64,000 bases of DNA from Motiliproteus sp036960175 (GTDB lineage: Bacteria > Pseudomonadota > Gammaproteobacteria > Pseudomonadales > Balneatricaceae). Position 1 is the first letter of the stretch; every line of letters begins with the position of its first letter. The notes beneath the pieces were generated by a model, which was not told the origin of the DNA, did no database searches, and worked only from the letters and a program-made list of their open reading frames with translations. Location of the stretch: positions 26,522-90,521 of the forward strand of contig JBALWH010000017.1 of NCBI GenBank assembly GCA_036960175.1. Reading direction: 5' to 3'. This document shows, piece by piece, positions 7,992 through 15,898 of the stretch. The position numbers and the translations under genes were made by a program.

Positions 7992-8930
7992 ATGGATAAG
8001 ATTAGAACGTTGCGTTTTTTTATTGCGACCCTGGACGGCGGCAGCTTTGTGTCTGCGGCCAAAACTTATGGCACAGACCCTTCTACGGTATCTAAAGCCA
8101 TTCGGCGGCTGGAAGGGGATCTCGGTGTGCAGTTGATTCAACGCTCTACACGGCAATTGCAGTTAACGCCGGCAGGGCAACGCTATGCACTCACGGTCAG
8201 ACAGCTGTTGGATGATCTGCAGGGCTGTGAAGAACAGCTGAAAAACCAGAACAAATCAGCCTCCGGAACCTTAAAGCTCAATGTGCCTATGTCCTATGGG
8301 CGCCAGTATATTCGTCCGCTGATACCCGCATTCTGCCGTCAATACCCTGATATCGACGTGGAAATCCAGTTTGATGATGCCTATGTGGATATGATCGAGC
8401 AGGGTATCGATGTGTCCATCCGCAGCGGCTCCATGCAGGACAGCTCGCTGATCGCGCGACAGCTCAGCCCAATGGATTTTTTGATCTGTGCTAGTGAGGA
8501 TTATTTGCGCCGTCGAGGGCGGCCAGTAACTATTGATGACTTGCCGCGACATAATTGGATTCGATTTCGCTTTAAGCAAACCGGAAAGCTGTTTCCACTG
8601 ATGTTCGAACACCAAGGGCAGGTACAGACGTTGAGTGTCGGACACCATTGCATTGTCAATGATAGTGATTCCATGGCCGAACTCTGTGCCGAGGGTATGG
8701 GGCTGACGCAGATTCCTCACTTTATCGCTAGAAACTGGATCAGGTCCGGTCAGCTTGTGACGCTTTTCCCCGCCATTCGTGAACCTTCTATGGGGGTCTA
8801 TCTTTACTACCCCAAGAGAGAATTTCTTCCTACCAAGGTTAGGGTCTTTGTGGATTTTCTGGTTAATGCATTGGCGCAACAGGGCGAGACACCAAAGCGC
8901 CTGTGGACTGAAGAATTGGCTGGTGTTTGA
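7992..8930 (+). CDS. LysR-family transcriptional regulator
   Basis: 312 residues. Residues 1-60 are the LysR winged helix-turn-helix (LRFFIATLDGGSFVSAAKTY, DPSTVSKAIRRLEGDLGVQL). The rest is the two-lobed periplasmic-binding-like effector domain (VDVSIRSGSM, IARQLSPMDFLICAS), closest in style to the group that regulates adjacent divergent genes. It is divergent from the DJ-1/PfpI gene with about 125 bp between them, so the shared intergenic region is the likely operator. MDKIRTL at 7992 is the usual family start. An ATG three codons upstream is also possible, and neither has a strong ribosome-binding site. Confidence 0.9.
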   Translation: MDKIRTLRFFIATLDGGSFVSAAKTYGTDPSTVSKAIRRLEGDLGVQLIQRSTRQLQLTPAGQRYALTVRQLLDDLQGCEEQLKNQNKSASGTLKLNVPMSYGRQYIRPLIPAFCRQYPDIDVEIQFDDAYVDMIEQGIDVSIRSGSMQDSSLIARQLSPMDFLICASEDYLRRRGRPVTIDDLPRHNWIRFRFKQTGKLFPLMFEHQGQVQTLSVGHHCIVNDSDSMAELCAEGMGLTQIPHFIARNWIRSGQLVTLFPAIREPSMGVYLYYPKREFLPTKVRVFVDFLVNALAQQGETPKRLWTEELAGV

Positions 8931-9031
8931 GATATTTGTGTAAGGTGCAAATAGTTGAGTATATTTGTCGGGTAATGCTGCTATGCTGAAACAGTCAGTT
9001 ATCTTTTACACCCTCTCTAGGTAGCCTCTTT

Positions 9032-9412
9032 GTGGAACTGAACAAAACCGGCCATACCGTTATAGATATGCAGCATCAGCGTATTTTGGAATGGTTTGAA
9101 AAACTGCAATCGATACCGGCTAATCAGCGCCTGGGTCCTTATGCAAAAGCGGTTCTGGATGACCTGCGTAACTACGTGATTGAGCACTTTGAGTTAGAAG
9201 AACAAGTGATGAGTGAGTGCGATTTCCCGGATTCTGTACGGCATCAGCATTTGCATCAGCAACTGGGCGCACAAGTGGAAAGCTTCGTTCAAGATTATGA
9301 GAGTAGCGGGAGCCTGGCGCAGGATCTGCTTCTCGGTTTTTTGAAAGATTGGCTTATTCGCCATATCAATCAGGAAGACGCGGTATTTTCTTCCTATCTG
9401 GAAGATCAGTAA
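9032..9412 (+). CDS. Bacteriohemerythrin
   Basis: 126 residues forming a single four-helix hemerythrin domain with a non-heme di-iron site. All expected ligands can be placed: His15 (MQHQR), His52 and Glu56 (EHFELEE), His71 and His75 (HQHLH), His111 and Asp116 (HINQED). Such proteins bind O2 reversibly for storage, delivery or sensing. The start codon is GTG. The peroxiredoxin gene follows about 100 bp downstream, suggesting a shared oxygen or peroxide theme, though an operon is not proved. Confidence 0.93.
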   Translation: MELNKTGHTVIDMQHQRILEWFEKLQSIPANQRLGPYAKAVLDDLRNYVIEHFELEEQVMSECDFPDSVRHQHLHQQLGAQVESFVQDYESSGSLAQDLLLGFLKDWLIRHINQEDAVFSSYLEDQ

Positions 9413-9516
9413 CGACTTATTGGTAACTAGCAGCGGTGACTGATGAGCGCAGCAATGCTGCTCAGGCTGTTTGAGTGCTTAAACTATTCAGGGTTATGGA
9501 TAAATAGGAGATTGAA

Positions 9517-9990
9517 ATGATTCAAGTAGGCGAAAAAATCCCAAGTGCAGCGATAACACGAGTGGATTCCAGAGGGCAGGAGTTGGTCACTACGGACCAG
9601 TTTTTTGCCGGTAGAAAAATATTGATGTTTGCCGTCCCTGGGGCCTTTACTCCCACCTGCTCTCAGGCGCACCTGCCGGGTTATGTGGTGTTGGCGGATC
9701 AACTGTTGGCAAAAGGCGTCGATGAAATAGCCTGCGTCTCTGTCAATGATGCGTTCGTTATGAAGGCATGGCGTGAAGCACAAAATGCCGAAGCCATTAC
9801 CATGCTTGCAGATGGCGGTGCCGGTTTTACTCAGGCTTTAGGATTGGATATGAAAACCGATGATTTTGGCGGTATCCGCTCGCAACGTTATGCCATGCTG
9901 GTTGATGATGGTGTGGTCACTGTACTCAACCTGGAAGCCCCCAAAAACTTTGAGGTGAGTAAGGCTGAAGCAATGCTGGCGGCCCTTTAG
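9517..9990 (+). CDS. Peroxiredoxin of the Prx5 type
   Basis: 157 residues, full length for an atypical Prx5 peroxiredoxin, reducing H2O2 and organic peroxides with a thiol donor. The active-site motif PGAFTPTCSQAHLPGY places the peroxidatic cysteine at residue 48, with Thr45 two residues before Thr47 as in the family. There is no fused glutaredoxin domain, so an external reductant (glutaredoxin/GSH or thioredoxin) is needed. The start ATG follows AGGAG. It is cytoplasmic. Confidence 0.93.
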   Translation: MIQVGEKIPSAAITRVDSRGQELVTTDQFFAGRKILMFAVPGAFTPTCSQAHLPGYVVLADQLLAKGVDEIACVSVNDAFVMKAWREAQNAEAITMLADGGAGFTQALGLDMKTDDFGGIRSQRYAMLVDDGVVTVLNLEAPKNFEVSKAEAMLAAL

Positions 9991-10015
9991 GGGTGGCTAT
10001 TATGCTCTCGGTCAG

Positions 10016-11362
10016 TTAATTCGATAGCGACAGATAAAGAGGGATGCCGCGGCGGTCGATCAGCAACAGCAGTTGCCTGGGATCGGTTGCTAAGGCTTGT
10101 CCAAATTGATCCAGGCTGTCGATGGTAATCCGATTCACCGATACGATACGGTCGTTTTTGCGCAATCCGGAAAAGGCGGCACGGCTGTTGGCTCGAATAG
10201 CAACGATCACCACGCCTTGTCCCCGAGCATTGTTTTCCAGTTGGGCACCAGCCAGTTGGTGATGATAACGACCGCCGTCACTGACATTAGCTATTATTTC
10301 TTCCATATTGGCAGAGATAGTCATCAGCCGGCCATCTCTCAGTAGCGTCAGAGTGGCTGTGTTGCCAACCGACAAAATGCCAAGTTGCGAACGAAGCTGG
10401 GCCGTTTGCTTCACCTTTTTGTTGTTAACTTTTAGCACGATGTCGCCAGGTTTTATTCCTGCTCGTTCGGCAGCGGAACCGCTAACTATCTGGGTGATAA
10501 GCACGCCTTTTTGGGTGGGCTTAAGAGCAAAAGCCTCGGCCAGATCTGGGGTCAGATCCTGCATGACGATCCCCAATAATCCGCGCTTGATGTGCCCGTC
10601 CTTTTCCAGGTGAGCGGTCACTACTTGTGCCATATTGCTGGGAATAGCAAAGCCAATGCCTACGTTGCCACCGCCGGTAGCAATGATTGCAGTGTTGATG
10701 CCGACCAGTTCACCGCGCAGGTTAATCAGTGCACCACCGGAATTTCCCGGATTGATAGAGGCGTCGGTCTGGATAAAGTTTTCATAGCCTTCAATCCCCA
10801 GGCCGGAACGGCCAAGGGCGCTGACTATCCCCGTTGTGACGGTTTGACCTAAGCCAAAGGGGTTGCCGATAGCGATCACAAAATCGCCTACTTCCAGTTG
10901 CTCGGAATCGGCCAGTTGCAGCGCCGTTAAATTGTCGGCTTTGACCTTCAGTAATGCCAGATCAACCTCCGGGTCACTGCCGATCAGTGTCGCCTGTAGT
11001 TGTCTGCCATCGGTCAGTGCTATTTTTATTTCATCGGCATTGTTGATGACGTGATGGTTAGTAATCACCAAACCTTTACGGGCGTCGATAATGACCCCTG
11101 ATCCAGCGCTTTGTGATCGCCTTTGTCGTTGTTGTGGGATATTAAAAAAACGCCGGAAAAAAGGATCGTGCAGCAATGGGTTATAGGAGCGTTGGCTGGT
11201 GAACGTCGAGATATTAACTACTGCCGGCGTCACTTTTTTTAGCAGTGGGGATAGGCTGGGGAGCTCTCTGCCTTGGGCGTCTGCCAGAGGTAATGCTGCT
11301 TGCGACGTGAGCGGATTAAATAGCAGCGTGAGGGTAAATAGCAGCAGGGAGGCCGTCTTCAT
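10016..11362 (-). CDS. degQ: DegQ-type periplasmic serine protease (paralogue 1)
   Basis: 448 residues: signal peptide (residues 1-23), trypsin-like protease domain, and two PDZ domains (starting about residues 260 and 365). The catalytic triad is visible: His104 in TNHHVIN, Asp134 in PEVDLALLK, Ser208 in NPGNSGGAL. HtrA/Deg proteases act on misfolded envelope proteins. A 25-residue loop (about 59-83, rich in Arg and Phe) between the first strand and the protease core corresponds to the LA loop and is missing from the second copy at 31478-32773. GGAG precedes the ATG. It is a single gene; the heat-shock gene ibpA lies upstream on the same strand. Confidence 0.95.
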   Translation of the reverse strand: MKTASLLLFTLTLLFNPLTSQAALPLADAQGRELPSLSPLLKKVTPAVVNISTFTSQRSYNPLLHDPFFRRFFNIPQQRQRRSQSAGSGVIIDARKGLVITNHHVINNADEIKIALTDGRQLQATLIGSDPEVDLALLKVKADNLTALQLADSEQLEVGDFVIAIGNPFGLGQTVTTGIVSALGRSGLGIEGYENFIQTDASINPGNSGGALINLRGELVGINTAIIATGGGNVGIGFAIPSNMAQVVTAHLEKDGHIKRGLLGIVMQDLTPDLAEAFALKPTQKGVLITQIVSGSAAERAGIKPGDIVLKVNNKKVKQTAQLRSQLGILSVGNTATLTLLRDGRLMTISANMEEIIANVSDGGRYHHQLAGAQLENNARGQGVVIVAIRANSRAAFSGLRKNDRIVSVNRITIDSLDQFGQALATDPRQLLLLIDRRGIPLYLSLSN

Positions 11363-11510
11363 GGTTTTCTCCAGCGGGATTGTTGGTCGTACTCGCTTGA
11401 GCTTTTGATCAGAAAGTCTAGGTCGGGTTCAATGCTTTTAGTGTCGAAAAATTTGATTGTAGTACCGGTGGCTGGCCAAACCAGCCACCGGTACTGTTAT
11501 AAGTCTAGTA

Positions 11511-11948
11511 TCAAGATTCCAGTAAGGTGGCACCGTTACTGATTTCAATTTTACGTGGTTTCATGGCTTCCGGTATTTCACGTTCCAGTTCCACGTGCAG
11601 CAGTCCGTTTTCGATCGCGGCGGATACCACTCTTACATAGTCGGCCAGTTGGAAGCGGCGTTCGAAACCGCGCTCTGCGATGCCCTGGTAGAGAAAGGTT
11701 CGGTCGTCATTTTCTTTGCCTTTAATACCTTTGATAATCAGGGTGTTGGCCTGGCTTTGAATGTCCATGTCGGCATCGGAAAAACCGGCAACGGCCATAG
11801 TGATTCGGTACTTGTTCTCGTCCAGCAACTCAATGTTGTAGGGCGGATAGCCATTTTGGCTATTGGTATTGGAGGCGTTTTCAATCAGGTTGGCAAGACG
11901 GTCAAAACCAACGGATGAGCGGTACAGTGGGGCAAAATCAATATGCAT
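11511..11948 (-). CDS. ibpA: Small heat-shock protein IbpA/Hsp20
   Basis: 145 residues, standard size for the IbpA/IbpB family of ATP-independent holdases that bind aggregating proteins in the cytoplasm. The alpha-crystallin domain runs from YPPYNIELLDENKYRITMAV to GLLHVELEREIPE. The C-terminal I-x-I anchoring motif is KIEI. Expression is set by two features directly upstream: a sigma-32 promoter and a ROSE-type RNA thermometer that sequesters the AGGA ribosome-binding site. Confidence 0.96.
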   Translation of the reverse strand: MHIDFAPLYRSSVGFDRLANLIENASNTNSQNGYPPYNIELLDENKYRITMAVAGFSDADMDIQSQANTLIIKGIKGKENDDRTFLYQGIAERGFERRFQLADYVRVVSAAIENGLLHVELEREIPEAMKPRKIEISNGATLLES

Positions 11949-12036
11949 GATTATATCCTCAAAAGAGCAATATTTTGATGTGTCCTTCTTGGGAACGGAC
12001 GTTAATTAGCGGTTCCTGTCGGCAACCGCTAATTAA
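11949..12036 (-). promoter_or_regulatory. ROSE-type RNA thermometer in the ibpA leader
   Basis: In the mRNA sense the leader starts with a perfect 13-bp hairpin (arms at 12024-12036 and 12002-12014, nine-base loop). It ends with ATATTGCTC, a TTTT loop and GAGGATAT just before the ATG. The second element pairs the ribosome-binding site with the conserved UUGCU anti-sequence and leaves one bulged G, which is the hallmark of ROSE thermometers found before ibpA genes. Melting on heat shock would free the site. Confidence 0.85.
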
Positions 12037-12067
12037 GATATGGGTATGGGAAAATAAAATTCAAGCC
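12037..12067 (-). promoter_or_regulatory. Sigma-32 promoter of ibpA
   Basis: Reading on the minus strand, GGCTTGAA (-35) is followed after 15 bases by CCCATATC (-10). This matches the RpoH consensus (CTTGAA, about 14 bp, CCCCATnT). It ends at the first leader hairpin. Confidence 0.8.
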
Positions 12068-12139
12068 AAAGATAGTGAGCTTTTTAGTGTTGGATACCGT
12101 CTTGATGATTTGGTTAGCCAACTAGGTGACTGAAAAGTA

Positions 12140-12934
12140 TCAGATAAAAAATAACTCGGTAATTCCTTCGTAAGATAGTTTTACCCCAGTGGCGAATAGT
12201 AGGCTGTAGCAGATTAGATAGAACCAGAATTCCTTGATTCGGTGGTGCAGGTACATGCCCAGATAGACGCCCACCGGTGCCAGCGCCACCAGCATTAAAG
12301 ACGTCATCAGGTTACTGGACTCAAATAACCCGAGCACCGCATATGGCACCAGCTTGGCGTAATTTACTACCGCAAAAAAGATCACCGTGGTACCAGCAAA
12401 CAGTGTTTTATCCATCTTTTGTGGCAACAGATAGATATTAATAGGTGGCCCGCCAGCATGCACGCTAAAGCTGGTGAATCCTGCCAGGGTGCCCCAGAAA
12501 CTGCCGGTGACTGGGTTGGCTAGAGTTGCTTTTTCCGGGACTTTGCGTAATTTTTTAAACCAGTAATTAAGGGTGAACGTAACCGCAATGGCGCCGATCA
12601 GCAATTTAATATGTTGCTCTGACAGGTAGTGAAAACTAAGTGCTCCTATGCCAATACCAACAACCGCTGAAGGTAAAATCACCTTTAGGTTGTTGGTGTC
12701 ATAAGTGCCTCGAAATCCCCAGAGTCCAACCAAATCCATGACACATAAAATAGGTAGCATGATGGCGGCAGCCTGAAATGGACTGATCACCAATGACATA
12801 ATGGGAACGGCAAGTATGCCTAGACCTCCTCCCATGCCGCCTTTGGAGATGCCGACGATCAGTACCGCAGGAATAGCGGCAAGGTAAAAATAGGGATCGG
12901 TAATCACGGCAGCGTAGAACTCCTGATAATGCAA
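12140..12934 (-). CDS. TauE/SafE-family membrane permease
   Basis: 264 residues with eight predicted membrane helices in two repeats. The conserved segments are GISKGGMGGGLGILAVPIMS (residues about 28-47) and the second-half partner SFSVHAGGPPINIYLLPQKM. Members export sulfite, sulfoacetate or other organosulfur compounds and some other anions; the substrate here is unknown. The frame opens with TTG at 12934, which lacks a good ribosome-binding site; a GTG at 12907 preceded at some distance by CAGGAG is an alternative. No sulfur-metabolism gene is adjacent. Confidence 0.88.
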   Translation of the reverse strand: MHYQEFYAAVITDPYFYLAAIPAVLIVGISKGGMGGGLGILAVPIMSLVISPFQAAAIMLPILCVMDLVGLWGFRGTYDTNNLKVILPSAVVGIGIGALSFHYLSEQHIKLLIGAIAVTFTLNYWFKKLRKVPEKATLANPVTGSFWGTLAGFTSFSVHAGGPPINIYLLPQKMDKTLFAGTTVIFFAVVNYAKLVPYAVLGLFESSNLMTSLMLVALAPVGVYLGMYLHHRIKEFWFYLICYSLLFATGVKLSYEGITELFFI

Positions 12935-13072
12935 GGGCAGAGTTTAGCGCTGGCTAGGGTGGGAAGTATATCCAGAACGATCAAATAGAGCGCTAGCATA
13001 GGCAATCCTTAGATTGCCGTTTATGAGCAGCCTGGCTGAATGAACTTATCCTAGGCAGGACTGCAAGTGCGA

Positions 13073-13447
13073 CTACTGTTGGCAAGGATAGGCTTGGCGT
13101 AGAGCCTGTACTGTTAATATTGATTCGTTTTGATGTAATCGCTGTGGGTTCTGTTGCAAATAATCCACCACTAGTTTGGCCGTTTCAGAGTGGCTCAACC
13201 GCTGTGAGCCGAGGCAAAAGTAGGCTTCGCTAGCATTTTTTTCCTCATAGAGCCGATTAACCTCACGAACCCCCTGTAACAGGCCAAAGCAGTATGATAT
13301 TGCGGCACGTTGCGTGGACATGCTGAGGTTTGCGGCAGGCTTGACCGCGTGCTTACAGCGCTGCAGCAAATAATTGCCATCCGCCATCGCCTCGATGCTG
13401 CTGGAAGCGGTGATCACGATCAACAGAATGCGAATTATCCGGATCAT
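13073..13447 (-). CDS. Exported Rap1a/Tai-like protein
   Basis: 124 residues: a signal peptide (residues 1-22), then a small helical domain with four cysteines (LLQRCKHAV, ISYCFGLLQGV, AYFCLGSQRL, AYPCQQ). The pattern C...C.G...G, then CL, then VVDYLQQNPQRLHQNES and a final A(Y/F)PC fits the Rap1a/Tai family. That family includes periplasmic immunity proteins against type VI amidase effectors. No effector or secretion gene is nearby, so an immunity role is unproven; many family members are orphan periplasmic proteins. Confidence 0.72.
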   Translation of the reverse strand: MIRIIRILLIVITASSSIEAMADGNYLLQRCKHAVKPAANLSMSTQRAAISYCFGLLQGVREVNRLYEEKNASEAYFCLGSQRLSHSETAKLVVDYLQQNPQRLHQNESILTVQALRQAYPCQQ

Positions 13448-13600
13448 TGCTTTTCCTTTGTTCTTTTTATGAGCATGTTTAAGGTGTTTAATGCACTATC
13501 TGACAAAAATAATTAACAGTCATCGCTGTAACTGTCAAATAGTTGCTTGATTCGACTACATTATAATAATGAAAACGCCGGATGTTGCAGGGGATGCAAA

Positions 13601-14647
13601 ATGGCCAAGATCGCCCTTTTTTTCTTATTAGAACACACCAGTTTGCCAGAAAACTTTGGTATGAAACTGTCGACCGAGTCGACGGCGTCTTTATACGACA
13701 ACGTGATGCGAGATATAAGCCTGACCAAGCTGGCCTATACCGAAAGCACGGCCTACTGTATACGACTCTATAAGAAACCCTATAACCGAGATGTCCTGGT
13801 GATCGTCAAGGACCTGGATTACCACACCGGCGGTAACTTGGTGGATTCCTGCTGTAAGCAAGCGGCTAAGATCTTGGAGTACAAGGGGACTAAGCCTTTT
13901 TACCACGAAGATTACTTATACCGCGCGATGTGGCTGCCACGGGGCGTTCAGAAACATGAATTCGATACCATGGTGAATTCCTTCAGCGGCAATGCCGACG
14001 TCGAGGCTGGCAGGCTGGCACGGCTGAATAGTCGCGGTAGTTGGATTATGGATCATCCCGATGGTTACATTTTCGGTTCCAAAAATGAAACCGATTTTCT
14101 CCGCAGTCTGGTGTTTTACAGTCTGGCGATGGCTAATAATCACCATCTGAGTGATAGCCTGAATCGCTTATCGAATGCCATGGGTACTCGCGGTGATCAG
14201 GTAGAGGGTATGCTCAGCGATATTCAGCGCTTTAAGGGTAGCTACTATTTCAGAAATCCAGTTAAACCCAGTCAACGCATGGACTATTGTGAGTACGAGC
14301 ATCTAGCCCAGCGTTTCAAATTTGCCGAGATCGAGCAGATGTTAGCGGATAAGCTGCAAGCAGCTACTGCTTTGTTGCAGTTAAGTCATAGTGGCGCTGA
14401 TCATTCTTTACATCATCGCGCCTCAAAAACGATGAAAGCTGATAAGCGCTATGCTTCCACATCCGCAGATAGTCACTCAGAGCCGTCCAGTAATTTCAGT
14501 CGCATGTTGATGGTTGCTATCCTATTGGTTGCCTTACTTGCTGGTGCTGCGGCGCTGTTTTTGGGTGGCGATGAAACAGCGCAGTTAATTCGAGGATGGT
14601 TTGGAATGATCGCGGCAGTCGATGGTGGTCGTGCTTCCTCGGGTTAA
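13601..14647 (+). CDS. Unknown protein with C-terminal membrane anchor, possibly frameshifted
   Basis: 348 residues. A soluble mixed domain of about 290 residues ends in a helical stretch (YEHLAQRFKFAEIEQMLADK). A Ser/His-rich linker follows, then one membrane helix (MLMVAILLVALLAGAAALFL, about residues 300-320) and a short tail. I do not recognise the family. The start at 13601 has AGGGG seven bases upstream and a TATAAT at 13562. The frame ends at TAA 14645-14647 in the unusual tail GGRASSG. The overlapping +1 frame continues directly with a second strongly hydrophobic segment (LIFSLLALSSWWIAAFYPAL). A two-helix hairpin may have been split by a frameshift or by the rearrangement that left the frmA relic. 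Confidence 0.6.
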   Translation: MAKIALFFLLEHTSLPENFGMKLSTESTASLYDNVMRDISLTKLAYTESTAYCIRLYKKPYNRDVLVIVKDLDYHTGGNLVDSCCKQAAKILEYKGTKPFYHEDYLYRAMWLPRGVQKHEFDTMVNSFSGNADVEAGRLARLNSRGSWIMDHPDGYIFGSKNETDFLRSLVFYSLAMANNHHLSDSLNRLSNAMGTRGDQVEGMLSDIQRFKGSYYFRNPVKPSQRMDYCEYEHLAQRFKFAEIEQMLADKLQAATALLQLSHSGADHSLHHRASKTMKADKRYASTSADSHSEPSSNFSRMLMVAILLVALLAGAAALFLGGDETAQLIRGWFGMIAAVDGGRASSG

Positions 14648-14724
14648 TCTTTTCGTTGTTAGCGTTATCTTCATGGTGGATCGCGGCATTCTACCCCGCT
14701 CTATTGGTAACCAACACTATTCAT

Positions 14725-14865
14725 CGTACTCAAGTTAGATCTGCGACGGATTTGGGAATGATTGATGAAATCCAGCGCGGCTGTCGCCTGGGCTTTGAAG
14801 ATATCAGTCATGCCTTTGATTTGATGCACGAAGGAAAAAACATTAGCGCAGTGATTTTATTCTGA
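14725..14865 (+). pseudogene. frmA: FrmA (class III alcohol dehydrogenase), C-terminal relic
   Basis: The plus strand reads RTQV, about 20 less-conserved residues, then LGFEDISHAFDLMHEGKNIS and AVILF before a stop codon at 14863. The last part matches the invariant C-terminus of S-(hydroxymethyl)glutathione dehydrogenase (LEDINKAFDLMHEGKSIRSV followed by two or three hydrophobic residues and F). The catalytic and NAD-binding domains are missing, so this is a remnant. Its stop is 40 bp before frmB, the usual partner that completes formaldehyde oxidation, which supports the identification. The open frame extends upstream through the hydrophobic sequence described for the preceding gene. Confidence 0.8.
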
Positions 14866-14904
14866 TCTGAGTGTTCATCTTTAAGAGTCTAGAAGGATCT
14901 GGAT

Positions 14905-15747
14905 ATGTTAAAAAAATTATCAGAAAGTCGCTGCTTTGAAGGACGACAACTGCAATGCCAGCATCGATCCCAGGCGCTGGCCTGTGATATGCAATTCTCT
15001 GTTTATTTACCCCCGGATGCCGATGTAGGCCCCGTGCCTGTGCTCTACTGGCTATCGGGATTGACCTGCAACGATGAAAATTTCGTTGCTAAAGCGGGGG
15101 CTCAGCGCATCGCCGCAGAATTGGGTCTGGCCATACTTTGCCCCGATACTAGCCCCAGAGGGGTGGGCTTGCCCGGTGAAGATGATGACTGGGATTTCGG
15201 ATCCGGCGCGGGGTTTTATCTCGATGCCACCCGTGCGCCCTGGTGTGATCACTACCGCATGTATGATTATGTGGTGAATGAACTGCCAGCGCTGACGGAG
15301 ACCTTTCTTCCACTGGATGGACGTAGACGTGCGATATCCGGTCACTCCATGGGAGGCCATGGCGCGTTGGTCTGCGGTCTCAGAAACCCCGGTTGTTATC
15401 GCTCGATCTCAGCCTTTGCACCTATCGTGTCGCCGTCCAGTTGTCCTTGGGGGCAGAAAGCGTTCAGCAATTATCTGGGCGAGGATCAACAAGCCTGGAA
15501 GGCATATGATAGCTGCGAATTGATTGCTCAGGCTGCGGTGCATCGGCCTCTGTTGATTGATCAGGGCCTGAAAGACCCATTTCTGGAGCAGCAACTAAGA
15601 CCGCATTTACTCGAACGGGTCTGTGAAGAAACTGGCTATCCGCTGATTCTGCGGCTGCAGGACGGCTATGATCATAGCTATTACTTCATCGCCAGCTTTA
15701 TCGAGGACCACCTGCGGTTCCACGCTCGCCACCTGGGTTTGCTATAA
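14905..15747 (+). CDS. frmB: S-formylglutathione hydrolase
   Basis: 280 residues, the usual length of this esterase-D family alpha/beta hydrolase. It cleaves S-formylglutathione to formate and glutathione, the last step of glutathione-dependent formaldehyde detoxification. The triad can be placed: Ser148 in GHSMGGHGAL, Asp224 in GLKDPFL, His257 in YDHSYYF. The oxyanion segment LSGLTCNDENF is typical. It normally sits behind frmA; here only the tail of frmA remains, so the pathway must use a dehydrogenase encoded elsewhere or be inactive. Confidence 0.95.
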   Translation: MLKKLSESRCFEGRQLQCQHRSQALACDMQFSVYLPPDADVGPVPVLYWLSGLTCNDENFVAKAGAQRIAAELGLAILCPDTSPRGVGLPGEDDDWDFGSGAGFYLDATRAPWCDHYRMYDYVVNELPALTETFLPLDGRRRAISGHSMGGHGALVCGLRNPGCYRSISAFAPIVSPSSCPWGQKAFSNYLGEDQQAWKAYDSCELIAQAAVHRPLLIDQGLKDPFLEQQLRPHLLERVCEETGYPLILRLQDGYDHSYYFIASFIEDHLRFHARHLGLL

Positions 15748-15898
15748 CTCGCCACTTAGGTTTGCTACAAGCAGGAACTCGCTTGGGATCAATAATCTCC
15801 CTTGTCGCTAAAGCAAAGCAGATAGCGGTTAATCTGCAGTCATTAGTCCGATAAACTGTGCTCCTCTATTCACAAGCTTACCTAGGTTTAAACTCTTC

